Position numbers and translations under genes: made by a program | Assembly (NCBI GenBank): GCA_007258455.2 | Contig: VDFB02000001.1 | Coordinates: 16,860,162-16,924,161 of the forward strand | DNA from: Sequoia sempervirens | Taxonomy: Eukaryota; Streptophyta; Pinopsida; Cupressales; Cupressaceae | Reading direction: 5' to 3' | Length of the DNA: 64,000 bases | In this document: piece by piece, positions 12,182 to 24,384 of the stretch | Layout: each line of letters begins with the position of its first letter | How positions within the stretch are numbered: position 1 is the stretch's first letter | The notes under the pieces: model-generated | Told to the model about the DNA's origin: nothing | What the model saw: only the letters and a program-made list of their open reading frames with translations | Databases searched by the model: none

Positions 12182-13747
12182 TATAGGGAAAACTTTTCAT
12201 CTTAAAGAAACCTCCAAGAATAGTAGTGCCTTCGGTAACTTTAATTTCAAATAGATTTCCTCAAAAACACGTACAACTATGTCACAAAACGGAATCAGAC
12301 ACAGTTCAATTCCCACATTAATCCTTCTCAGAGAAGCACATGTAAATTCAGTTTGAACAACTTGCATAAACAAATTCAACAAACAAAACTATTAAACATG
12401 AAAGATGGTACAAAACAAAAGAACACAAAGATTTACGTGGGGAAAGCCCTTTCGGGGAAAAAACCCCACACTCCAAAAAATCTAAGCCATTGTATTATTC
12501 AACAACAAATAGAGTTACAATACAATCTCAGGCTCTTAGCCCTTTTCACAGAGATTACACCTTGTTTCATTCTAGAGACAAACTGGTAACAACCCTATTT
12601 TGTTTCCCTCTCTCCTTTTTACCTTTCCCTGATCAACCTCTTAGTCCATACAACCTTCCCACTATTACAATACTCTCACATAGTATACAGTGTATATTAA
12701 CACGAGAGATCAACCAAGACACTTAATCTGGAGGGATTTCAACAGCATAATCCCGCCTCAATCTTCCTCTCTCTCTCCCAGCTCAACCTCATGGCCTCGA
12801 CCTTACTAGCTAGCCTCATGGCTGCAACCTTACTAGCCAACCTCATGGCCTTGGCCTTACCAGCTAGCGTCATGGCCCCAACCATTCAACTAGATACGAT
12901 GCATGGAAAATATACATATTCAATTTCTAGGAATCTACTTTCCAAACCAATTCAGTTCACTCAACCGCTAAGAAGATCAAACATCAACATTATCCCACAT
13001 TGGCGCAGAATATTAACAGTCTTTAGTTTATAACCAAAAGCCCGAAGACTTTAGGTATCCATGAGTTAGTCCTTTTATTTCCAACTTACTCGTACATCGC
13101 ATTTGACCATCATACCAAACTATTGGTCATTCCTTGTGGTCTCCACCATGACATGTGTTCACTACTTGTGCAATTTCAGAGAATCAAGTTGGGAATCTAC
13201 AATATTCTCAACAAGTCTCCCAGAAATCCCAAGTGGTCCCCACATCTATCAGCTTGTCACTAAAAATGATAACTTCATAACTCCGCAACAAGGTTCTTAA
13301 GTTACCAAAACCACCGATGTTGTGACAACAAAGGAGGTCATCCAATTAGGAAGTTACAGAACTTCCAAACACTATGACAAGGTTACCAAGTTACATAAAC
13401 TAGCAATCGGCAAGAGAATAAGCATTAGAGAAGGTTTCACTGAGGTCCCATGTCACACTGATGAAAACACTTCATCGGCAAGAGTCACAGTGATATGTAT
13501 CATGAGCAAGTCCATCGGCAACAAACTAAAAACTCACAACGATAGCTCAAGTCATATCAACCACTTCCATCAAGAAGACAAACTAAATGTCACAACGATA
13601 TCGGCTAGAATTCTATCGTCAGACAAAGCTTACACTGATAGTTCAGGTCACGCTGATGACCCTCATCACCATGACATTCCAGAGGTCACATTGAAATAGC
13701 TCACTCAGAGGTTTAGGCCTGTGGGATTGAGGCACACAATTCTAATA
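12182..13747 (-). repeat. 5' LTR of element B (right copy)
   Basis: 1566 bp, the same length as the left copy, with point differences throughout. For example, the outer end is CCTATA where the left copy has CCTACA. Confidence 0.88.
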
Positions 13748-13752
13748 GCATT

Positions 13753-14230
13753 CGTTGCCAACAAATCTCTTCTCAAGAATCTTCACAAAATTATTTTCAA
13801 GGGTCGTATTCTTGACTTGGACCCCTAATGGAACATGTTTCCTTCATCATGGGTTCATGAAGAAAGAGCTTGAGAACCTTCCTCCGAGTTGTGGGCAGCC
13901 CTAATCTTCCCCTCGCAAGGGGGAATTTTCTTCCTTTCGAATTCCTTGATGAAGTGAACATCTCTTGAAAGGATTCCCTGATGATGAGTCGATTCAAGAA
14001 AGAAACATCTCTTCTACACTTTCAAACAACACATCCCTTAAGTGGACCCCTTCTTCACGCCAGGTTCCCGAGGAACCCCTTTGAAAGCTTTCCAATCCAT
14101 TGATGGTCTACATGACTGTTCGCTTTCAGACATGTTCTATCTACTAGTAGACATGTCACTTTGTAGGTGTTCCTATGAAGCCACTTTCTTACTTTGCAAA
14201 GTCCCCTTTCTTTTGGTTTCTTCCAAGTGA
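13753..14230 (+). other. Interior of element A resuming after B
   Basis: Non-coding between the right target duplication of B and the 72-bp repeat array. Short ORFs on both strands show no known domain. Confidence 0.5.
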
Positions 14231-14735
14231 GAGATCTTAGGGGATACCTCCCTATAGGTCTACAAGTCTGTAAGGTGCTTCTTTTGAGCTTCCTCCATGT
14301 AAGAGATCTTGGGGGTGGCTTCCTTGTAGGTCTATGAGTCTATAGGGTGCTTTCATTCTAGTCTCCTTCATGTGAGAGATCTTGGAGGACACCTTCCTTG
14401 TAGGTCTATGGGTCTATAAGGTGCTTTTCTCAGTTTCCTTCATGTGAGAGATCTTGGAAGACACATTCCTTGTAGATCTGTAGGTCTATAAGGTGTTTTT
14501 CTCGGTTTCCTCCATGTGAGAGATCTTGGGGGACGCCTCCTTGTAGGTCTGCGGGTCTATAAGGTGATTTTTTGGGTTTCCTTCATGTGAGAGATCTTGG
14601 AGGACACCTTCCTCGTAGGTTTGTAGGCCTATGAAGCGCTTACTTCTTGGGGATTCCTTCATGTAAGAGATCTTGGGGGTCACCTCCTTACAGGTCTGCA
14701 GGCCTGTAAGACACTCTTAATCTACAACTTCATAG
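14231..14735 (-). repeat. Tandem array of seven ~72-bp units (24-codon period)
   Basis: GAGATCTTGG-type unit starts lie at 14231, 14303, 14376, 14448, 14520, 14591 and 14667, giving spacings of 72, 73, 72, 72, 71 and 76 bp. The minus strand partly reads through as a 24-residue repeat of the type IDxQTYKE...DLSHxKE. The period is a multiple of three, so it may descend from a repetitive protein, but stops and indels now break it. It lies in the 3' interior of element A, just before the purine tract. Confidence 0.9.
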
Positions 14736-14885
14736 TTTTGTAGGGCTATGAAGTCCTTTATTTGTCCTGCACTTTCAAGCTCGCCAGATCATGGTTTGCT
14801 TCCTTGATGGTTCAGGTATACATTTCTAACCCTATTCACTCTTTCATCTACTTTATCGAAGAACTCATCAATATTCATGCTCACT

Positions 14886-14900
14886 AAAGTGGGGGAAAAA
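14886..14900 (+). other. Polypurine tract of element A
   Basis: AAAGTGGGGGAAAAA immediately precedes the 3' LTR start TGTATAGG. This is where plus-strand DNA synthesis is primed. Confidence 0.85.
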
Positions 14901-16169
14901 TGTATAGGAGTGAATTTGCACCCCTTACACAAATTCCCCTTTTACACTTCCTCACCTTAGAAAACCAAATCCAAAGGAAAAATTCCTCATCATCCCACTG
15001 CCTTCATTCCACTTGGTATTTTTCTTTTGCTCAATAGAAGAATAACTGTCAGGGACAGCCACATGGTGCACAGACATCCACACAACACACTTACATCCCT
15101 AACAGATTCTTACATCTGAAGTTGGTAGAGGCATTACACTTCCCATTGGGAACGAGTTGTAAAGCCCCTCTTCGACCAACCAACCCAAAAATGCCTTATT
15201 CTTCCTCATTCTTCCTTCAAATTGATCCATTCTCATTCCATTTCATCCTCTAAGAATTCTAGCAGTCTCTTTTGGCATTCTCAAGCACTCTTAGTAGTAC
15301 TTCAACACTCCATTGCAGCAACAACACTCCATCAACTTCGTAGAGCAAGTGTGGAATAAGCCATTGCAGTAGGGGCTTGATATTTTGCAACACCTCCCTT
15401 CATCACAGTTGAGAATGTGGTGATTGTTCAAGCTCTCTTTCTCCATCATTGGCTATTGAGGTCTTGGTGGAGGTGGTAACATTTTCACTCCTCTCCTTTA
15501 CAATTTGGTTGAGTAGCACTTTACTATTTTGTAGTGTTTATTATGTTCTCTACTTTCTTTACATCTTTATCATACATCTTCCTATCATTACTATCTTGGT
15601 TTTTCGTGGAGGTGGAAACACCAAAATGGGGGTCTGATTGAGAGAGACCCCTATACAACCCCCAACAATTTTCCCTATTTCTTGTGTGTACGTGGATGTG
15701 CATTTTGGACCTAGCTAGTCAACAAACATCTTTGTGCTCGATTATCTTTGTCACCTTAGATTTAATATATTTGCTTTGTCATATTGTTTGTATCTTTCCT
15801 ATTTCATAGTTCTATTTTGTTCCCCTAAGAAATAACTAGCTTGGTCGTCAGCTTATTTTCTAGCGGTTCTTACTATATTTTTGGTCCTCTGGTCATACAG
15901 ACACCAGCACACCTAAGAGATGCTAGGTGTTGTGCTATTGTCTCATAACCGCACTTCTATCCTTAGGCAGAGAGCTACCTGAGGTATATTGTTGAACCTG
16001 AAAACTAGCTTGCCTAGCCCCATTCTGGATTTCAGGTCTACAGAGTGATCATATGATCTTATAGTCCTCATCATTCCCGTCCCTCATTTCAAGAAACCTA
16101 TTTAGGGTGAGGTAAGTGAGGGTAGCATTCTGCTCTTGGCTCTCCATGACTTCGGGCCTTGAACATGGT
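14901..16169 (+). repeat. 3' LTR of element A, main part (remaining 18 bp at 27604-27621)
   Basis: Matches the 5' LTR from its start to the point where element C is inserted. The last 5 bp (ATGGT) are the left target duplication of C. The last 18 bp of the LTR (ending CTCTCTTACA) reappear right of C. Confidence 0.92.
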
Positions 16170-17493
16170 TGGCTCGCACTCACAAAAGGATATGAATATC
16201 ACAGTGAAAATTTCCTGGGAATTGGACATTCCGACAGGTGACTAATATCTTTCTGTGGACGTTCATTTACTTGTCAAACCAGGGGACGTAGACTTTAAAT
16301 GGCACAGCAAAGTATATGCACTAGGAATTTGTTTTAGTCAAATCTTAGCAAAAATACATACTGGAAAGAAATTCTATCTAAGCTACAGAATGGTAATGCA
16401 GAATTTTTTAACTCAACTATGCTTGATTAAAATAGCAACGTAACAGCTACGATGAAGCACAAACCATGAACTGGCCTTATGCTGCAGGAACATCACAGGG
16501 ATGGACTCTCTATGCCGGAGCAGATGTAAGACTGAAGTTTGCATAAAAAATTCAAAAGATGAAAGCTAACTGGATATCAGCAGAAAAAAACATCTAACTA
16601 ATTAACTACAGATACTTACTAAGTGGGCCCCCTTAGCAAGCATCTACTGATTACACAGATGCTGAACTCAGAACTTCATCGATCTTTATTCATGAAGATA
16701 GAATGAAATACATTATCTTGTTGGTGTGAAAACTAACAACAAACTCTGCTTCTGGTCAAACAGATTCTATTTTTCATTATCATACTGATTCTTACATGAT
16801 CTCTGCTACTCTGTTTCTATCTTACCTAAAAATCATCTATTACTCATTCTATTTCTCTTCTATCACCACCTCGCGCAGGAGGAGTATCTTATTTTTAAAT
16901 TAGAAGAACAACTAACTAACTAACTTCATCAAAGAAAGACGTGGAAGTAAAGTATATCCTTGAATCAAGGAACAAACTTCATAAATGAATTTATGTGTTC
17001 AACCCGATTCAGAGAGAATCTAGCGCTCCACTCTCTCCAGATTGACTTTTCATTAAAAATCTTTCCAAATTGGTTTCGGTCAAAGAGTCTTTGGCGGAGC
17101 TTCCTCAAAGTCGTGCAGGAAATGGGCTTTACTGCAAGGCCGAGATCGGCTGCACTTGACTCGATCATTCTTCAACAACCTGCGAAACAAAAGGTAATAG
17201 ACGCGCAAGAAGAGGCATATGGTACATACACGATATCTATTCATTAATCACACATTTCAAATCTACTTCACCATTTAAAAATTGTATACGATATACCAGC
17301 CATTTTCGGGAGTCAACAAGGCAATAAATGCAATCAAGTCAACACAATAGGCTGCAGGAATATAAAAGTGTCTTGCTACAGGATATCCCCATAAAAAGTT
17401 TCATCAAAGTTTAAACAGCCATGAAATAACAAAAATGAAATCATTTAAAAGTTTATCATATCATCAAATTATTAGCATATTTTAGGCTCATCA
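16170..17493 (-). repeat. 3' LTR of element C (left copy)
   Basis: The + strand starts TGGCTCGCAC and ends GGCTCATCA. It differs from the right copy by a modest number of substitutions and small indels (for example around 16430-16450), so C is younger than A and Z. Confidence 0.95.
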
Positions 17494-17507
17494 CTGCCCC
17501 CTACTTA
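17494..17507 (-). other. Polypurine tract of element C
   Basis: The minus strand reads TAAGTAGGGGGCAG and then the LTR start TGATGAGCC. The stop codon of the third ORF (17505-17507) overlaps the start of this tract, so the element has essentially no 3' untranslated spacer. Confidence 0.88.
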
Positions 17508-20045
17508 GCCCAATGCTAGTCCTCCAGCATTAACTTTCCTGGTGATTTCTCTGAAGTCAGTAGTGGCTGCATGACTCTGGAATGGATGTCCAAACCTGTA
17601 ATAGAATCCTCTGAAATCCTGGCACCTTTCATATCTGCGGTCTTCTAATTCACTGTTAAGATTTGTAGCCTGATGAGAATACAGGGGCCACATTAGCACA
17701 GGGGGTCTGAATGTTAGTGGCAGCCACAATTCAAATCTTGTTTGAAGTCCCAATTGAATATATCTGCTAGTTCATTTAAGTGCATCTATAAAGTTGAGGG
17801 GACCATGTGGTTCTGACTTTCTTAACCCAACAGTCAATTTTTCCCATCTTTTCTCAGTTCTAGTATATGCTAATCTCCAAAATAAATATTGTTGTGCCTG
17901 GAATTCATCATATACTTGCTTTCTGATGTCAAATATTTTTGCTCTGGCTGAAACATTATTAATACCATATGTCAATGCAAACCAATCTTTCAGCATTGCA
18001 TGTGGGTTTGAACTTTGAGAGCGTAATGGGACAGGCTCTGTTTTCTCAATTTCCTCATACGTTTCCCACTGTCTGCCATAATTCACCTCATTTGCTGCCC
18101 ATGACATGAATGCTCTCAAATGAATATCACCAATGTATGGAAGAGGATTCCATTCTGTTTCAAGTGGTATTAAAAAGCCATGCAAATAGAATTCACACAG
18201 AGAATTCCTTAACCAGTTAGGGGCTGCTTGATATGCTTCATAAAATTATTTGGCAGAATGAATTATGGGGTCTTGGTTTCTAGAAATTCTCATCAATTAA
18301 AACCATAAAAACTATTCTTTGAGGCACAGAGCATAAACTCTGGGTGGCGGTCTGCATTCCATAATTTGACCGGTTACCTTTAGCATTTCATCCATTTTTG
18401 CTTTCAATTCAGCAATTTCCTGTTTCTGATTTTCAATTTTCTTTTTCAATTTCTTCTTTTCTATTTGCCACAGACTTTGTTGCATATCAGTCTGGGCAAT
18501 GTGTCGAAAAGTCACAGTTTGCAGTGTAACTGTTTCCCAATTATTTTTAACAAATTCTAGAAATTCAATTAAAAAGGTCCTCCTATACACAACAATGGCT
18601 TTACACATTGCAGGATGAAATATAACTTCATTAGGCACATTTAGTTGTTCAGCCTGTTCTTGTTCTTGCTGCAGGATAAATTCTTTTTGTTGCTGCGGTG
18701 AAGAAGTCTGAGCTTCCTCTGAGAATTGCATAGCAGCATTAACCAAATCATCAAGACTTGGCAACTCATGCCCATTATGCCCTGCTTCTTTTGTCTCTAC
18801 TTGTTCCTCTTCAGGAACGACCGAACTCTGAGCAGCATTCTCAGATTCAACAGATCCTTCTGAAATTACAATCACCTCAGGTTGCGGTAAAACATGGGAG
18901 GCCCTAAATTGTTTCCTTGTGGAAACCCTTCTTGGTATTGATGTGGTTGTAGGGGGTGTTCCAGTAGCTTTTCTTTTTCTTGTTTGTTCAGGGGGCTCTG
19001 CCCTACCAGAGGATGATGGTGAACTGGTAATATCAACAGCTGTTGTTGTAGGAGAATTTTCTGGAGGGGAAGGTGCTACAGGAGAGGAGCATTGCCTTTT
19101 CTGAGAACGAGGGTCAGATTCTAGGGACCCTTCTGCCTTTGATTTTCCTTTCTCCCTCATAGCGGCAGACCTAGTTTGTACCCTAGCAGAGGATTCAGCT
19201 GTGACAGCTACAGGATCGGGTGCTACAGGAGTAGATGACCCTTGCCCTGTTCCACTAGTAGATGCAATTTATTTCTTCTTTCTTTGAGGCCGTGGGGTAA
19301 TTACCCTAGGGGGTTGTGGAGGTTGTAAACTCTTTTGGGCAACAAATTGTTGCCAGGAGAGAGGTGAAACGTCTCTCAAAGAGCGCTCAATAAGCAATTT
19401 AATAAGGCCATGATGAGTGACAGAGTTATCTTTCCCCTGTTGAGTTCCATGGGCACTTTGCTCTAAAAACTTTAACAAGAAATTCAGAACATTCACAGCC
19501 AACCCATGCCTTATATGGCTTAATAATTTAAAATGATGCGAATGCAGATAAGAAAAATGGCCTTCACAGGTTAAATACCTCATTATATAAGTGGCATACT
19601 CTGAATATGGAAGAGGTAGTGACACTCGCTTGCATCCTTGCTTGGAGATGTCCAGCGGTCCATCAGCAGGCATCGAAAATTCAGCCCTTGCAGCTGCAGC
19701 ATCTGAAGAAAAATTTTCTCCAACGGCTGGGATCCCGGTTACCTCAGCAATTCTGTCTTCGGTTGCAACAATTGTTAGACCCCATACGGTGGCTTCCCCT
19801 TCAGAAAGTGTTCTCAAAAATTCTGTCGCAGCCTCCTCATCAAAATCATTTAAACTCAGAAAATAATTTAACCATCCACAGAGGCTAAATGCTTGGGCTG
19901 TCTGTGGGTTTTGCAACAACAATTCATCAGCTATAGGCTCATGTCGTACCAACTGACCACCCATGTCTGCAGTTTTTCTAGCTGACTCAATTTCTTGCTG
20001 AAGATTCAAATTCTTTATTTCTTTTTCTGCTCTGGTTTTTCTCCA
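17505..20045 (-). pseudogene. Third (post-pol, env-position) ORF of element C, decayed
   Basis: About 835 codons stay in one frame from about 20009 to the PPT, broken only by stops (19269, 18312, 18297, 18246, 17772 and more). No ATG opens the frame, which is closed upstream by a TGA at 20046. Part 1 (20009-19269) is a globular domain with WGLTIVATEDRIAEVTGI, then IMRYLTCEGHF and HFKLLSHIRHG. Part 2 (19160-18312) is a Ser/Thr/Pro-rich basic stretch and then a Lys/Glu coiled coil (IEKKKLKKKIENQKQE). Part 3 (18290-17505) has EAYQAAPNWLRNSL and GRQWETYEEIEKTEP and matches no family I know. No signal peptide or membrane span is evident, so the env position does not imply an envelope protein. It is related to the ORF at 53492-55045. 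Confidence 0.75.
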
Positions 20046-20642
20046 TCAGGCCGCCACATTTCTTTCTTTTTTCCAAAAATGAACTTTCTTAAACAAGCAG
20101 TCTTAATCGTAGTTTGCAAGAAAAAGATGCATTAAAGAAGGTCATGCAATCACGTTTGGAAAGTACCAGAAATATATTAAAGAAAGATTATTTTGCAGTT
20201 ATGGCAGCGGCGAAAAGATAGGCTTCAAACGATGAATTACCCCGCCCCCTACTTAAAAGATGACATGTGTCCTCACATGTACTAAAAAATAGGTAGAGAT
20301 TCGGGTGATAATGACCAGTACATGCATAACAGTAATTGAATGGAATGAAATAAATCAAATATGCGATATAAAAAGATATGGCGTACCTTTAGTAATTGCA
20401 CGTACGTGTGAAGAAAGATGATGGCACTGCATGAATTGACAAGTTAGAAAGATATCTGAATTAAGGTTGATGCAGACGAATGAAGTGGACGGGTGATGTG
20501 GGCGGATGAAATGTACGAATGAAATGGATGGATGGAATGGATGGATGGAAGATAAAAAAAAAAGGTGGGGGTGATAAATTTAAATGGAGAAAAGGGGTTT
20601 TCTTAAAAAGAAAACCTTTATTATGGGCATGCTTTTTGAAAA
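20046..20642 (-). other. Spacer between pol and third ORF of C, with a second PPT-like tract
   Basis: About 600 bp of A-rich non-coding sequence. On the minus strand, CTTTTAAGTAGGGGGCGGGG (about 20238-20257) closely resembles the terminal PPT (TAAGTAGGGGGCAG). Tandem TGAATGGATGGA-type repeats lie near 20480-20550. Confidence 0.65.
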
Positions 20643-23141
20643 TTAGAGGAATACTGTAGGAGAAAGGCTAGAGCCTTCGGCTGCAGAAAGAGTAGCGGGA
20701 GGAACCTGAATGAACTGCTTCATGAAGTCTTCCTTGGAAACTGACTTATGGTACAGTCGGAGTCGGTGGCCATTGACGAGCAATTTGAAACAGACTGGAT
20801 CAATTGTGACCAGTTGCACAGCTCCGTTGTCAAACACATTTTCAACCTCATAGGGGTCAAGCCAACGTGTTGTGAGTTTACCCTGGTTTTCTTGGTACCT
20901 GGAATCATATAACAAAGCCCAATCTCCAGTAGAATTTTTTTTGGTTTTGATGTGCTGATCATGCCATCTCTTTCTCTGTTGTTAGATTACTTCTGTATGC
21001 TGCAGGGCGGCTTTTCTCATTTCGTCCAAAGCATTTAGCTGCAGGAGACGGTCCTTTTGTGCTTCGAATAAGTCCATGTTGAGTTCAAGAGCTGTCCTCA
21101 AAGTTTTATGTTCAAATTCAATGGGTAACATAGTTGTTTTCCCATAGAGCAACTCAAAAGGTGTAAACCCAGTTGTTATTTTCCATATAGTTCTATAAGC
21201 CCAAACTGCTTCAGGAAGTCTATTACTCCAGTCTTTCTTATAAATCTGCACTTTCTTTGTGAGGATTGCTTCAATTTCTCTATTTGTTACCTCCGCCTGA
21301 CCATTGGCTTGAGGATGATAGGGGCTGGACTTCATGTGTTTGATCTTATAGTCATTCATAAGTGCAGTGATCAGATTTGACGTAAACTGAGCTCCTTGAT
21401 CAGTTATAAGCTCTCTGGGAACTCTAAATCTGGTGAAAATTTGTTCATACAAAAATTCAGCAACTTTGTTATCTCGGGCATTAGTCATAGCTTTTACCTC
21501 GACCCATTTTGTGACATAATCCGTGCAAACTAGAATATATGACTTTCCATTTGATGGTGGATCAATTGGTCCCACAAAATCCATCCCTCATTTATCAAAA
21601 GGGGTGACTATTACCTGCAGATATAGTGGAATTTCATCTGACTTAGTTGGTCTTCCCATACGCTGGCATCTGTCACACTTCCTTGTATAGGCTACAACAT
21701 CCTTATGTAATGTTGGCCAGTAATACCCTGTTGTAAGAATTTTTATTGCTGTTCTTTTTGCTGCAAAATGCCCTCCACATGGTTCATCATGGCAGGCATG
21801 CAAGATATCATAAGTCTCATCTTCTCTTACACATCTTCGCATTACTTGATTAGGGCCAGTATAAAACAGAAAATTGGCAATCCAGGTAAAGTTGAAACTT
21901 TTCTCTGTCAACAACTTCTTTTCTTTTGGGAAAAAATGAGCTGGTATTCTGTTTGCTGCCAGATAATTAGCAATATCTGCATACCAGGGTGTATATGCAA
22001 CAATGGAAAACAAGTATTCATCTGGAAATCTATCATCAATGACCTCTTGTTCCTTAGATGCAACTGATTGAAGTCTTGATAAAAAGTCAGCTACAACATT
22101 AGCTATTCCTGGTTTGTCAATGATTGTGATATCAAATTCTTGTAACAACAGGAGCCATCGTGCCAATCTACCAGAAATGGCAGGTTTGTTCATCAGGTAC
22201 TTGACTGTTGCATGGTCAGTGTGGAAAAATATCTGATAACCTGTGACATAATGCCTGAATTTATTCAAAGCATATACTACTGCAAGCAATTCCTTTTCTG
22301 TAATAGTATAGTTGAGCTCAGGACCTTGAAGGTTTTTGCTGATAAAGTAGATATCATGCTTAATTAAATTTTCTTTTTGACTTAAAACTGCTCCTATACC
22401 AAAATCAGATGCATCAGCATGTATGTGAAAAGGCAGGTTCCATTTTGGACTTTGAAGAACAGGGGCTTTGGTAAGCAAGTCCTTTAGCTGCAGGAAGGAT
22501 TTTTCACAGGCCTTGGTCCACTCAAATTGGGAATCCTTTGTTAACAAAGCATAAAGTGGACTGGAAATTTTACTAAAGTCTTTTATAAACCTTCTATAAT
22601 ACCCTGCATGACCAAGAAAACTTCTAACATCTTTTTGTTTTGCAGAAGTTTGTAAATTCTGAATAACTTCAATTTTAGCAGGGTCAACCTGAATTCCATT
22701 CTTTGAAATATGATAACCTAGAACAATACCTTCTTCCATCATTAGAAAGCACTTTTCACTGTTTAGAGACAAATTTTGCTCTCTACACCTTTTTAATACT
22801 TTTTCTAAATTCACCAGTACTTCTTCAAATGTGACTCCATATGTAGTGAAATCATCCATATAAATCTCCATGCATTCATGAGATATATCAGCAAATATAC
22901 TAATTACTGCTCTCTGAAATGTTGTTGGTGCATTGCATAAGCCAAAAGGCAAGACCGAATAAGCAAATGTTCCCCATGGACAGGTAAAAGTGGTCTTGTC
23001 TTGATCTTCAAGGGTAATTTTTATCTGATTATACCCACTGTAACCATCTAAGAAGGAAAAATATCTTTTACCAGACAGTGAATCTAGTACTTGGTCTACA
23101 AAAGGTAATGGAAAATGATCTTTCTTAGTGGCATTGTTCAA
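20643..23141 (-). pseudogene. pol of element C: reverse transcriptase (most), RNase H, integrase
   Basis: Minus-strand frame from 23141 to 20643, interrupted by a TGA near 21585 and a stop at 20982. RT motifs include TFTCPWGTFAYSVLPFGLCN and MEIYMDDF (YMDD catalytic core). RNase H shows HADASDFGIGAVL, TEKELLAVVYAL and FHTDHATVKYL. Integrase shows the H2C2 zinc region (HACHDEPCGGHF...CDRCQRMG), then core residues in CTDYVTKW, ITDQGAQF and PYHPQANGQAE, and a C-terminal part (RWLDPYEVENVFDNGAVQL). The frame is offset from the upstream gag-pro-RT frame by an indel near 23140. It would make the enzymes that copy and integrate the element, but this copy cannot give an intact polyprotein. Confidence 0.95.
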
Positions 23142-23856
23142 CTCTGTAATCTACACATAATCTCCATTTTCCTCTTTTCTTGGGGACAATGACTAATGGA
23201 GAAACCCATTGGCTGTCAGAAATTGGGTAAATAAAACCAGCATCAACAACTTTTTGAAGTTCATTTTTCACTATTTCTCTAAGTGCTGGATTTACTCTTC
23301 TCTGAGGTTGTCTAACTGGTGAACAATCTTCTTTGATATATATCCTATGAGTACAGACTCGAGGATCGATTCCTTGCATGTCCCCATATTCCCATGCAAA
23401 AACTTTATGCTGTTCTTGTAGCATTTTTAATAAGTCATCCTCTTGAGACTGAGACAACTTGCTATTAACATTCAAACAATGATCTGGAGACAATTCTATC
23501 TGCTTAATGAGATTACTCATAGAATCAACAGGTAATGTTTGTACCTCTTGTGGAAGCAAGTTATGAAAAATTGTCGAAAGTTTAGGCAATGAACTCTCGG
23601 AATCTAGCTGCTGCAGGAAACATTGATGCTGACTGTCACTTGGATCAGATAAACTATCTGCATCAAGATTGAATTGCAGAATTTGAAAAAGCAAAGCATC
23701 TTCACTTTGAAGTTGAGAGAATGGATCATTTTGAAGCATCATCAATTGAGCCAAAGAATTGGCTTCTTCAGTTTCTTCTCCCACATCTGGCCAAACAGGT
23801 TGGGACAAATTTGGTTGAGGTTTAGCAGGCGGATACAAAGCCAATTTCTTTGTGGA
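23125..23856 (-). pseudogene. Protease-RT linker and RT N-terminus of element C
   Basis: Same frame as gag-protease. It covers an acidic linker and the start of RT (RRVNPALREIVKNELQKVV, then WVSPLVIVPKKRGKWRLCVD). It ends at a frameshift in the conserved VDYR-ELN segment, where two bases appear lost (or one gained) relative to the family; RT continues in the other frame from 23141. A TAG at 23857-23859 separates it from the protease and replaces what was probably a Trp or Gln codon. Confidence 0.9.
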
Positions 23857-24321
23857 CTACCCATCAGAGATGGTCATATCTCCAGAACGGCATCCTATAA
23901 AAGCATCAGCAGTTGCTAACCATGGCCTACCAAGGATAACTGGATACCCTCCTAAAGTTGCCTTAATTGATAATATTGTAAAATCAGCAGGATACTCCCA
24001 CGATTCAAGAGTGACAATTACATCTTCTATCATCCCATTAGGTTTGACTGTGGAGCTGTCTGCAAGCTGCAGAACTGTGGGTGTAGACCTAATGTTTGAA
24101 ATATTCAAGGAGTCCATAGTATGCTTTGTCATTACATTAATGGCAGCTCCTAAATGAATCAAAACATTTTTTACAACTTGGCTATTTATATGTATCTGTA
24201 CTACAGGGCTTTTAGGGTCAATATACTTTGGAATGACTACATTTCCCAACATTATATCAACCAATTTTCTTAAGACATGAATTGTTTGGGGATCTTTTTT
24301 CTTTCGTCCAGGCTTCTTCAA
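23857..24321 (-). pseudogene. Aspartic protease of element C
   Basis: The protease would cut the gag-pol polyprotein. It is recognisable by VVQIHINSQVVKNVLIHLGA at the active-site loop and by GGYPVILGRPWLATADAFIG, the conserved LGRPWL end of plant Athila/Tat proteases. Family members have D-L/T-G-A at the active site. Here the catalytic Asp is His (IHLGAA), a single-base change that should abolish activity. The frame is the same as gag. Ends are set by stop codons rather than by processing sites. Confidence 0.88.
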
Positions 24322-24384
24322 ACAGGCTTCTTTAATAGCTTTTCCAAAAATGGGAACATCTTTAATAGCCTAAAATAAAAGGAT

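Larger units (their letters stand above)
7182..13747 (-). mobile_element. Non-autonomous LTR retrotransposon B (LARD-like, tRNA-iMet primed)
   Basis: Two LTRs of identical length (1566 bp; 7182-8747 and 12182-13747) flank a 3.4-kb interior. The primer site TGGTATCAGAGCC lies on the minus strand next to the right LTR, and a minus-strand purine tract (AAGTGGGAGATT) abuts the left LTR, so the element points left. Target duplications are GCGTT (7177-7181) and GCATT (13748-13752), 4 of 5 matching. LTR starts have decayed from the expected TGTTGGAATTG to TATTAGAATTG and TTTTGGAATTG. No gag or pol trace was seen, as expected for a large retrotransposon derivative moved by another element, probably a Copia. 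Confidence 0.88.

Noticed and set aside
17505..20045. Envelope glycoprotein call for the third ORF of element C
   Set aside because: No signal peptide, membrane anchor or cleavage site is visible; only its position after pol resembles env.
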